In this document: positions 1 to 5,032 of the stretch, piece after piece
Numbering within the stretch: the first letter of the stretch is position 1
How the letters are laid out: every line of letters begins with the position of its first letter
Assembly (NCBI GenBank): GCA_937915915.1
Contig: CALGGN010000161.1
Coordinates: forward strand, 1-7,057
Direction of reading: 5' to 3'
DNA: 7,057 bases
Source: an uncultured Selenomonas sp.
GTDB taxonomy: Bacteria; Bacillota; Negativicutes; Selenomonadales; Selenomonadaceae
Program-made: the position numbers and the translations under genes
The notes under the pieces: generated by a model
Databases searched by the model: none
What the model saw: only the letters and a program-made list of their open reading frames with translations
What the model was told of the DNA's origin: nothing

Positions 1-15
1 GTGCTCTTCCGATCT
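1..15. other. Illumina sequencing adapter remnant (not genomic)
   Basis: The first 15 bases read GTGCTCTTCCGATCT, which is the 3' end of the standard Illumina TruSeq-type adapter. It sits at the very end of the window, as expected for untrimmed adapter at a contig end. Its last base joins the next two genomic bases to make TAA (15-17), an artificial in-frame stop just before the csm5 reading frame. Confidence 0.93.
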
Positions 16-17
16 AA

Positions 18-1019
18 AAAGTTATCCTCGTGGATATGGCAAAATTGTACGATCTGGCTCAGAGACAGGGAAAAACGAAGGATTTCGAAGTCTATATGCT
101 GAACCCTCAAGGGAGTCTGGAAGGGTGGCTGAAAGAGAAAAAACTGTATGAGGCAGCGCAGGAGGGTTGTGTTCGCTATGCCTTAGATATGGGGGATACA
201 CAGCTCACGCGAGGCAGGCGGACGCAACTTATGGCCTGCGTGAAGGATGTTTATGGCAAGCCGTATATCCCGGGGAGCACGCTGAAGGGGATGCTGCGGG
301 GAATCTTGGCGACAGCGAGACTGTTGCAGGATGAACGCCTGCGCGGAAGGCTGCGAAGTGAACTGCAGCAGCACCTTGGGGAACGGACCAAACGGACACA
401 TTATCTCTCCCAAACAAATCGCAGGATAGAGCAGGAACTGTTCCGTACATTGAAAAGAGAGCATACAAAATGGGCGGATGCTGTCAATGATGAGCTTTCG
501 GGGTTGATCGTGAGCGATTCGGAACCGTTGGAGCCGGAGCGGCTGGTATTGGCGCAAAAGGTGGAGCGCAGAGTGGACGGAGAGGAACGGACGCTGAATC
601 TGCTGAGAGAATCCCTGCGTCCGGGGACAGAAATTTGTTTCCATTTGACCATAGACAGCAGCCGGTGCCATGAGACGGAGAAAAGTATCCTTGCTGCCAT
701 TGAGATATTCGATGAGGCGTATAATAAGAACTTTTTGCAAGTGTTCAGCGGCATGGGGCGTTTACGCCCATGGCAGGTCTTCGTGGGAGGAGGAAGCGGT
801 TTCGTCGGAAAAACTTTGGTCTATCCGCTTCTGGGGAAACAGGCGGGACTGGATGCTACCGTGCAGATTTTTGAGCATACAGGAGTACCACCCAGTCATA
901 AGCATAAAGAGGACAAGAGAATAGGAGCATCTCCGCATATCCTGAAGTGCAGTTGGTATGCAGGAAGGACGTTACAGATGGGACTGTGCGATTTTGCCAT
1001 GGAGAGGCAGGAATTATGA
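18..1019 (+). CDS. csm5: Type III-A CRISPR effector subunit Csm5, 5'-truncated by the contig end
   Basis: Csm5 is a RAMP (RRM-fold) subunit of the Csm complex that binds the 3' region of the crRNA and is needed for its 3' maturation. The visible 333 residues show the RAMP signature KPYIPGSTLKG (fragment residues 81-91), the glycine-rich loop VGGGSGF (about 256-262) and the Csm5-like end segment around GASPHILKCSWYAGRTLQMGLC. The frame is open back to base 18, and the TAA at 15-17 is partly adapter, so the GTG at 30 is not the true start. The usual N-terminal motif (TPVHIGSG type) is missing, implying that a few dozen residues are lost. The gene ends with TGA at 1017-1019, just ahead of the CRISPR leader. 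The rest of the csm operon should lie upstream. The family call is firm; the fragment itself is an assembly-edge artefact. Confidence 0.88.
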   Translation, partial: KVILVDMAKLYDLAQRQGKTKDFEVYMLNPQGSLEGWLKEKKLYEAAQEGCVRYALDMGDTQLTRGRRTQLMACVKDVYGKPYIPGSTLKGMLRGILATARLLQDERLRGRLRSELQQHLGERTKRTHYLSQTNRRIEQELFRTLKREHTKWADAVNDELSGLIVSDSEPLEPERLVLAQKVERRVDGEERTLNLLRESLRPGTEICFHLTIDSSRCHETEKSILAAIEIFDEAYNKNFLQVFSGMGRLRPWQVFVGGGSGFVGKTLVYPLLGKQAGLDATVQIFEHTGVPPSHKHKEDKRIGASPHILKCSWYAGRTLQMGLCDFAMERQEL

Positions 1020-1066
1020 GATTGCTGTCGAATGGTATGATGCAGGGAACATCAGTGACCACCGAT

Positions 1067-1078
1067 ATTTTCCCCCGC
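1067..1078 (+). repeat. Leader direct repeat, copy 1
   Basis: ATTTTCCCCCGC; an identical copy lies at 1144-1155. The C-rich run stands out from its surroundings. It could be a protein site for integration or promoter control; the function is unknown. Confidence 0.6.
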
Positions 1079-1143
1079 GCCTTGGGATTCTTGGGTTCCA
1101 GCGGTTTTGAGGGGAAGCGGGGCAGGAAATCTTCCCGAAAAAG

Positions 1144-1155
1144 ATTTTCCCCCGC
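1144..1155 (+). repeat. Leader direct repeat, copy 2
   Basis: Second perfect copy of ATTTTCCCCCGC. It also forms the right arm of an imperfect inverted repeat with GCGGGG and AAATCT at 1117-1132, so this copy could pair in RNA. Confidence 0.6.
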
Positions 1156-1170
1156 AAATCGGCATTTCAG

Positions 1171-1187
1171 CCCTTGCGCCGCAAGGG
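1171..1187 (+). repeat. Leader-proximal hairpin
   Basis: CCCTTGC-GCC-GCAAGGG is a perfect 7-bp stem with a 3-base loop, ending 14 bp before the first repeat. No U-run follows, so a terminator is unlikely. Its position at the leader-repeat junction is where integration-anchoring elements usually lie. Confidence 0.5.
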
Positions 1188-1201
1188 ATTTCAAACCAAG
1201 G

Positions 1202-1668
1202 ATTTCGAAATCGAATCTCCGTAAGGAGACGGAAACAATGCGTCAATTATTGGCTGAGAAAGACTCTTGGCGAATTTCGAAATCGAATCTCCGTAAGGAG
1301 ACGGAAACCTTCCCATGTTTTATCAATATCAGTTTTCATGATGTATTTCGAAATCGAATCTCCGTAAGGAGACGGAAACTCCACGATGTCCCTGTCCATA
1401 TCTGCGTCCATGATGAGATTTCGAAATCGAATCTCCGTAAGGAGACGGAAACTTTTGTTTTCACGTCCTCTCGAAAAATAGATGGATATTTCGAAATCGA
1501 ATCTCCGTAAGGAGACGGAAACTTGCAACAACCGATTTAGCGGTTTGAGTCCAACGTGCAAATTTCGAAATCGAATCTCCGTAAGGAGACGGAAACATCC
1601 AGTACTTATAGATTTTCCATATGTTTATGAAGTATTTCGAAATCGAATCTCCGTAAGGAGACGGAAAC
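1202..1668 (+). CRISPR. CRISPR array, 7 repeats and 6 spacers, type III-A style repeat
   Basis: Seven identical 35-bp repeats lie at 1202-1236, 1274-1308, 1345-1379, 1418-1452, 1488-1522, 1562-1596 and 1634-1668. The six spacers are 37, 36, 38, 35, 39 and 37 bp long and all differ. Each repeat has the palindrome ATTTCGAAAT at its 5' end, a stem-loop TCTCC-GTAA-GGAGA at repeat positions 15-28, and ends in ACGGAAAC. That last octamer is the 8-nt crRNA 5' tag known from the Streptococcus thermophilus type III-A system, which fixes the direction (+) and fits the neighbouring csm5 and csm6. The loop GUAA is a GNRA tetraloop. Processing would be expected at the 3' base of the stem by Cas6, which is not encoded here. 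The last repeat is intact and abuts a transposase remnant. Confidence 0.98.
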
Positions 1669-1970
1669 AATATGTTGAAAGATCGTTTACAGGGGAAACT
1701 GAGGAAATCGATTATCATTTTTATCTGCCCGTTCCGAAGGAGAAGGTGGACTACATGACTTTCCAGATGAGAATTGATGAAGAGCGGGATGAAGCGCGGG
1801 AAGAAGGACGCGAAGAAGGGCTCAAAGAGGAACGCCGTAGCGGTATCCGTGCCTTGATCGCAACGATGAAGGAATTATCCGTGGGTCAGACACAGGCAGT
1901 CGAACAGGTGATGAAGCGATATTCCCTGTCTCATGAGGATGCTGTTGCTGTCGTTCAGACCAATTGGTAA
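1669..1970 (+). pseudogene. C-terminal remnant of an Rpn-family PD-(D/E)XK transposase/nuclease
   Basis: Right after the last repeat an open frame ends at TAA 1968-1970. Its C-terminal part resembles the typical tail of Rpn-family (PDDEXK) transposases: a charged EAREEGREEGLKEE stretch, then RALIATMKELSVGQTQAVEQ, then a final segment MKRYSLSHEDA ending in a terminal W. The catalytic PD-(D/E)XK domain, which should precede this by more than 150 residues, is absent; upstream, the frame runs into CRISPR repeats. The only in-frame internal ATG after the array (1755) would give 71 residues, with an AAGGAG at 1737-1742 that is rather far away (12 nt). The segment before the charged stretch (ERSFTGETEEIDYHFYLPV) is not recognised. 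I read it as a decayed gene tail; a small expressed protein from 1755 is possible but less likely. Confidence 0.6.
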
Positions 1971-2000
1971 TGCTCATTCATCACGCCGGATTCTGTCATC

Positions 2001-2020
2001 CATTCTTCGTAAGGAGACAA
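2001..2020 (+). repeat. Possible degenerate CRISPR repeat core
   Basis: The stretch around GTAAGGAGAC (2009-2018) matches ten consecutive repeat bases exactly, with six of the nine preceding bases also matching. The end differs (ACAAAGC instead of ACGGAAAC). It lies 332 bp after the last intact repeat, on the same strand. It may be a fossil of a longer array, or chance, since AAGGAG is also a common ribosome-binding string. Confidence 0.35.
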
Positions 2021-2026
2021 AGCGAA

Positions 2027-2058
2027 GGGGCTGTCGCATTATTATGTGCGATAGCCCC
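2027..2058 (+). terminator. Strong hairpin between the transposase remnant and cas1
   Basis: GGGGCTGTCGCA (2027-2038) pairs with TGCGATAGCCCC (2047-2058) over 12 bp with one G-U pair and an 8-base loop. It fits an intrinsic terminator of the upstream transposase gene, though no run of T follows (ATCTGTG). The cas1 ribosome binding site begins only 14 bases later, so if transcription comes from upstream the hairpin lies in the cas1 leader. Confidence 0.5.
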
Positions 2059-2072
2059 ATCTGTGTAACCAT

Positions 2073-2077
2073 GGAGG
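2073..2077 (+). promoter_or_regulatory. Ribosome binding site of cas1 (decides the start)
   Basis: GGAGG stands 7 bases before GTG 2085 but only 1 base before the upstream in-frame GTG 2079. The downstream GTG is therefore the usable start. Confidence 0.75.
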
Positions 2078-2084
2078 TGTGTTA

Positions 2085-3089
2085 GTGAGTATTCTATATG
2101 TTTCCGATGCAGGAACAGAACTTGGTATTGAGGAAAACCGGATTGTTGCGCATTATCCCGATGGGATGAAGCGCATGATACCGATTGAGACGGTGGAGAG
2201 CATTACGCTTTTGACAAAGGCACATATCTCGGTGCCTTGCATGGAGGCTTGCTTGAAGCGGGGGATTTCCGTATCTTTTTTCTCGAAGGGAGGGCGTTAT
2301 TTTGGGAGGTTGCTTTCCACAGGGCATGTGAATGCGGCGTTGCAACGGAAACAGAGCGCACTTTACGATACGCCGTTTGCTTTGGCTTTTGCCAAAAGAA
2401 TCATCCATGCAAAGACCCGAAATCAGGTTGTCGTAATGCGGCGCTATGCCCATAGCAGGGGTGTCGATGTTGAGGATTTGATATCCAAGATGCTGGTTTT
2501 TGGCAAGAAATTGGACACTGCGGATACGATGGAGCAGTTAGGCGGATATGAAGGGCAGTGCGCAAAGCTGTATTTCCGCGGGCTTGCCATATGCATTGAG
2601 CCAGAGTTTGCATTTCATGGCAGGAGCCGTCGCCCGCCGATGGATGAATTCAATTCGCTCATCAGCCTTGGGTATTCTATCTTGATGAATGAGATTTATG
2701 CAGAAATTGAAAACAAAGGACTGAATCCTTACTTCGGATTCATGCACAGAGATGCAGAAAACCATCCGACTTTGGCAAGCGATATCATCGAGGAATGGCG
2801 AGCTGTGCTCATTGATTCGATGGCAATGAGCCTAATCAACGGACATGAAATCTCGAAGGAGGATTTCCGCATGGGAGATGATGAGCATCCGGGATGCTTT
2901 TTGACGAAAAACGGACTGAACATTTTCTTGAAAAAACTGGAAAAGAAACTTCAGTCGCAAGTGAAATATCTCTCCTATGTGAGCAATGCGATCAGTTTTC
3001 GGCGAGCCATTGCCTTGCAGCTTGGAAGGCTTTCGGAGGCAATTCGAAGGGGGGAGGCGGAATTGTATGAGCCGATTATCATCCGATAA
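2085..3089 (+). CDS. cas1: CRISPR-associated integrase Cas1
   Basis: Cas1 is the metal-dependent integrase that, with Cas2, inserts new spacers at the leader end of the array. The 334-residue length is normal for the family. The sequence shows an N-terminal beta domain (about 1-80, beginning SILYVSDAGTELG) and a helical catalytic domain. The metal-binding residues are visible: E156 in GGYEGQCAKLYF, H221 in GFMHRDAENHP, and D233/E236 in LASDIIEEWR. All are intact, so the enzyme looks active. GTG 2085 was chosen as start because GGAGG is correctly spaced from it; GTG 2079 would add two residues. cas2 overlaps its 3' end by 23 bp, so the two are translationally linked. There is no fusion to reverse transcriptase or Cas4. 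No clear promoter lies between the hairpin at 2027-2058 and the gene, so transcription probably starts further upstream. Confidence 0.97.
   Translation: MSILYVSDAGTELGIEENRIVAHYPDGMKRMIPIETVESITLLTKAHISVPCMEACLKRGISVSFFSKGGRYFGRLLSTGHVNAALQRKQSALYDTPFALAFAKRIIHAKTRNQVVVMRRYAHSRGVDVEDLISKMLVFGKKLDTADTMEQLGGYEGQCAKLYFRGLAICIEPEFAFHGRSRRPPMDEFNSLISLGYSILMNEIYAEIENKGLNPYFGFMHRDAENHPTLASDIIEEWRAVLIDSMAMSLINGHEISKEDFRMGDDEHPGCFLTKNGLNIFLKKLEKKLQSQVKYLSYVSNAISFRRAIALQLGRLSEAIRRGEAELYEPIIIR
3053..3057 (+). promoter_or_regulatory. Ribosome binding site of cas2 inside the cas1 3' end
   Basis: GGAGG within cas1 lies 9 bases before ATG 3067 and supports the longer Cas2 form. The next in-frame ATG (3100) has no comparable site. 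Confidence 0.65.
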
Positions 3090-3417
3090 CGGGCTTTCGA
3101 TGGAGGAATATTTTTTTGAAAGCAATGAGGAAAGCCAGCGCGGGGACAGGGTATTTGCTCTGGTCATTTATGATATTGTGGAGAACAGGAAACGCACGCG
3201 CTTTGCGAAATTTATGAAGGGATATGGGATGCGGATTCAAAAATCCTGTTTTGAAGTGACGATATCACATAAGGTTTTTGAAAAACTGTTGCAAAATATC
3301 GGGAAATATTGCGATAGTGAGGACAGCATACGTGTTTATCGTATTCATGGAAGGGGGCAGGTCTATCAGTGGGGACGGAAGGAAGAGGTGGAGGATGAGG
3401 ATGTGGTGATCCTATAG
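3067..3417 (+). CDS. cas2: CRISPR-associated protein Cas2, N-terminally extended
   Basis: Cas2 is a small ferredoxin-fold protein whose dimer bridges two Cas1 dimers during spacer integration. The 116-residue product has the classic first strand and acidic residue, VFALVIYDIVENRKRTRFAKF (residues 29-49 region, Asp36), followed by the helix and second strand GYGMRIQKSCFEV (52-64). Most Cas2 proteins begin within a few residues of the first strand; this one carries about 28 extra N-terminal residues, rich in Ser and Glu, plus an acidic C-terminus (EEVEDEDVVIL). ATG 3067 was chosen for its ribosome binding site; ATG 3100 would give 105 residues and still leave an extension of about 17. The start overlaps cas1 by 23 bp. 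A hairpin terminator follows six bases after the stop. Confidence 0.94.
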   Translation: MSRLSSDNGLSMEEYFFESNEESQRGDRVFALVIYDIVENRKRTRFAKFMKGYGMRIQKSCFEVTISHKVFEKLLQNIGKYCDSEDSIRVYRIHGRGQVYQWGRKEEVEDEDVVIL

Positions 3418-3422
3418 GATGC

Positions 3423-3464
3423 AAACGATGGGCAGGAAATACGGTTTGTTCCTGCCCGTCGTTT
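3423..3464. terminator. Bidirectional terminator between cas2 and csm6
   Basis: Two 16-base arms (3423-3438 and 3449-3464) pair completely apart from one G-U wobble around a 10-base loop. The outer ends are AAAC/GTTT, so each strand reads into a short T-run. It serves the convergent genes cas2 (+) and csm6 (-) and overlaps the csm6 stop codon by two bases. Confidence 0.85.
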
Positions 3465-4827
3465 AACTTTCAAGTTCGTCTTTTACCCATCGGTTGATGG
3501 AGTCATAGATTCCGCGTTGCGAGTTTAATTCTTTTGCTCCATACAACAGGCAAAGCAGATGGTAGAGAGTATGGATGAAATCCATAGAGGAAATTTTTAT
3601 GCGGGTATGGAATTCTGTTTCATCGAGATCCAGTCGTATCGTATGGGCTGTGTTGTTTCGAAGGCCAGGAATATTTTCCAGTTTGCCAAGCTCCGCCATG
3701 AAATTTTGGTAGATTTGCATATCTTTGGTATAGCCTGCTTGAGCCGCATATTGGGAGATATGTTTCAGCAGCAGGAAGGACAGGTCGCTGTCTTTGTATT
3801 TTTGGTGCATCTTGTTCAAATAAATGCTGTCCAAATAAGACAAGAGATTTGGTTCGCACAGTTCCAAATTTTTTCGTGAGAGATGGTATGTGTCGTTTTT
3901 TCGGCAGTCACATAATTTTTTGACATCCATCTGCAGGTTGATTCGTGTATATTCTTGCAGTAATTCATACAGGAAGGGCGTGCTTTCCAGCAATATATGG
4001 TGCAGTTCCTTGCGGTGGCACTCTATTTGCATCACTAGAAAATATTCCAGGAGGCGTTCCTTTGCACCTCGGAAGGGCGCCAGCAAGATGCTCTTGTATT
4101 GCGAGAGGACCTCCCGGGCTTTCTTGGGCATCAGCCGGAATCTATAGGCAGCATGTTCCAGCAACTTAACGGCCATCGGAGGCATATCCTTGTTTGCCTT
4201 TGCAAGCTGAAACGCTGCTTGATAGTCATAACGGGCGATCAGCGCAAGGATGCGATGCTTATCCGCATAATAGCGCAGGACGCGGAGCGGGGGTTCCACG
4301 CAACGGTTGACGGCATCCTTCTCATCATCCAGATTGTTCTGGAGCAGGGCATTGACATCTTCGTGATCCTTGGTGGCGGGGTTGTCACGGTTGGAGCTGT
4401 TTACGGGCGTTGGAACTTGTATGCCTTTGCACCAGGGTGCATCCACGGAGATGATGGCCATGACGGTTTTCATTTGCGGTGTTCCGGAACTGAGATTCAG
4501 GAGAATTTCCGCATCGGGAAATTTGTCGTGCAGTTCGTAGATTTTTGCCGGAAGGATATGTATGAAGCTGTCGTATAAGTGCGGCTCCGTGATGTCCGTG
4601 AAGATTTCTTCTATTTGGATATCCATATGCAGATTCTGCAACGCGCGCGTATACCGCTGATCCTGTCGCTGCTTCAGCTTCATGTCCTCCGTGTAGAAGA
4701 GAATGACCATGTCAGGCTTATAGTGGCGCACGATATGAAGACAGGCGCCGTCGTAGCAGTTTCGGATGGGATCCGTGTCTCCGATGGGGGAAAATAAGAT
4801 GCTTCTCGGTGACATCTGTTTTTTCAT
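3463..4827 (-). CDS. csm6: Type III-A ancillary RNase Csm6 (CARF-HEPN)
   Basis: Csm6 is a stand-alone RNase switched on by cyclic oligoadenylate made by the Cas10 subunit when the Csm complex binds target RNA; it then cuts RNA non-specifically. The 454-residue protein starts with a CARF domain (about 8-140): ILFSPIGDTDPIRNCYDGA, LHIVRHYKPD, and the ligand-loop motif LLNLSSGTPQM (109-119). A helical middle region leads to a C-terminal HEPN domain with the catalytic R-x4-H motif RNNTAH (Arg390, His395). All key residues are intact. ATG 4827 was chosen because AGGAG stands 8 bases upstream; an in-frame TTG at 4845 would add six residues and overlap that site. Unusually, the gene is not beside csm5 but lies convergent to cas2 with its own probable promoter. 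Which cyclic oligoadenylate it senses cannot be read from the sequence. Confidence 0.93.
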   Translation of the reverse strand: MKKQMSPRSILFSPIGDTDPIRNCYDGACLHIVRHYKPDMVILFYTEDMKLKQRQDQRYTRALQNLHMDIQIEEIFTDITEPHLYDSFIHILPAKIYELHDKFPDAEILLNLSSGTPQMKTVMAIISVDAPWCKGIQVPTPVNSSNRDNPATKDHEDVNALLQNNLDDEKDAVNRCVEPPLRVLRYYADKHRILALIARYDYQAAFQLAKANKDMPPMAVKLLEHAAYRFRLMPKKAREVLSQYKSILLAPFRGAKERLLEYFLVMQIECHRKELHHILLESTPFLYELLQEYTRINLQMDVKKLCDCRKNDTYHLSRKNLELCEPNLLSYLDSIYLNKMHQKYKDSDLSFLLLKHISQYAAQAGYTKDMQIYQNFMAELGKLENIPGLRNNTAHTIRLDLDETEFHTRIKISSMDFIHTLYHLLCLLYGAKELNSQRGIYDSINRWVKDELES

Positions 4828-4890
4828 GTGAAGTGCTCCTTTCAAAATGAGCTGTGATGAAGTGATGTTTCATGCAGAAGCACCATTCGT

Positions 4891-4920
4891 TATGTACCTA
4901 TCGTTTTCCTGCTATGGCAA
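4891..4920 (-). promoter_or_regulatory. Putative csm6 promoter
   Basis: On the minus strand TTGCCA (4920-4915) and TACATA (4896-4891) form a sigma-70-like pair with an 18-bp spacer, 63 bases before the csm6 start. The match is moderate. It indicates that csm6 is transcribed independently of the csm and cas1-cas2 genes. Confidence 0.4.
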
Positions 4921-4936
4921 TGCACCTTTTTTACTC

Positions 4937-4965
4937 TTGCCCTTTTGGGGATTCTTTGATACAAT
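4937..4965 (+). promoter_or_regulatory. nrdD promoter
   Basis: TTGCCC (4937-4942) and TACAAT (4960-4965) are separated by exactly 17 bp, a good sigma-70-type promoter pointing at nrdD. Transcription should start near 4972. The -10 element lies inside NrdR box 1, so repressor binding would block it directly. Confidence 0.65.
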
Positions 4966-4974
4966 ATATTCTGC
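4959..4974 (+). promoter_or_regulatory. NrdR box 1
   Basis: ATACAATATATTCTGC matches the NrdR-box pattern (ACACAATATATAGTGT type) at about 12 of 16 positions, including the whole AT-rich centre. It overlaps the -10 hexamer. Box 2 begins exactly 32 bp downstream, about three helical turns, which is the spacing typical of tandem NrdR boxes. Confidence 0.75.
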
Positions 4975-4990
4975 TTGTACTAACTGCGAA

Positions 4991-5006
4991 ACACAAGATA
5001 TAGTGA
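4991..5006 (+). promoter_or_regulatory. NrdR box 2
   Basis: ACACAAGATATAGTGA is a near-perfect NrdR box, starting 32 bp after box 1 with a 16-bp gap. NrdR is the ATP/dATP-sensing repressor of ribonucleotide reductase genes in bacteria, so this pair supports the reductase call for the downstream gene. Confidence 0.8.
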
Positions 5007-5032
5007 AAGGATGGGAGAGATACGCTGCAGGG

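Larger units (their letters stand above)
1020..1201 (+). promoter_or_regulatory. Probable CRISPR leader
   Basis: This 182-bp stretch between csm5 and the first repeat lies on the correct side to be the leader, because the repeats end in GAAAC and so read rightward. It contains a perfect 12-bp direct repeat, ATTTTCCCCCGC, at 1067-1078 and 1144-1155 (77 bp apart). It also has an imperfect inverted repeat (1117-1155) and a perfect 7-bp hairpin 14 bp before repeat 1. A possible -10 (TATGAT, 1036-1041) has no good -35. The reading frame that begins at ATG 1016 runs through it, but the protein is not recognisable. The leader role is inferred from position. Confidence 0.55.

Noticed and set aside
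947..1510. Open frame of 187 codons across leader and first repeats
   Set aside because: It is made of repeat translations (ISKSNLRKETET repeated) plus spacer sequence; the apparent coding pattern is the CRISPR periodicity.
1202..1668. Type II or type V array with tracrRNA
   Set aside because: No anti-repeat or Cas9/Cas12 is seen; the ACGGAAAC tag and the csm5 and csm6 neighbours point to type III-A.
1247..1718. Minus-strand frames across the array with repeated FRLLTEIRFRN or FPSPYGDSISK peptides
   Set aside because: Same cause: reverse translations of the 35-bp repeats, with no ribosome site or homology.
1699..1733. A second candidate degenerate repeat (GAAATCGA at 1704-1711) after repeat 7
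   Set aside because: Only the 5' part matches, the hairpin and tag are absent, and the implied spacer would be 30 bp, shorter than all the others.
2079..2084. GTG 2079 as the cas1 start
   Set aside because: Only one base separates it from GGAGG; GTG 2085 has the normal 7-base spacing.
4099..4578. Plus-strand frame of 159 codons within csm6
   Set aside because: Antisense to the CARF and middle regions of csm6, whose motifs are unmistakable on the minus strand.
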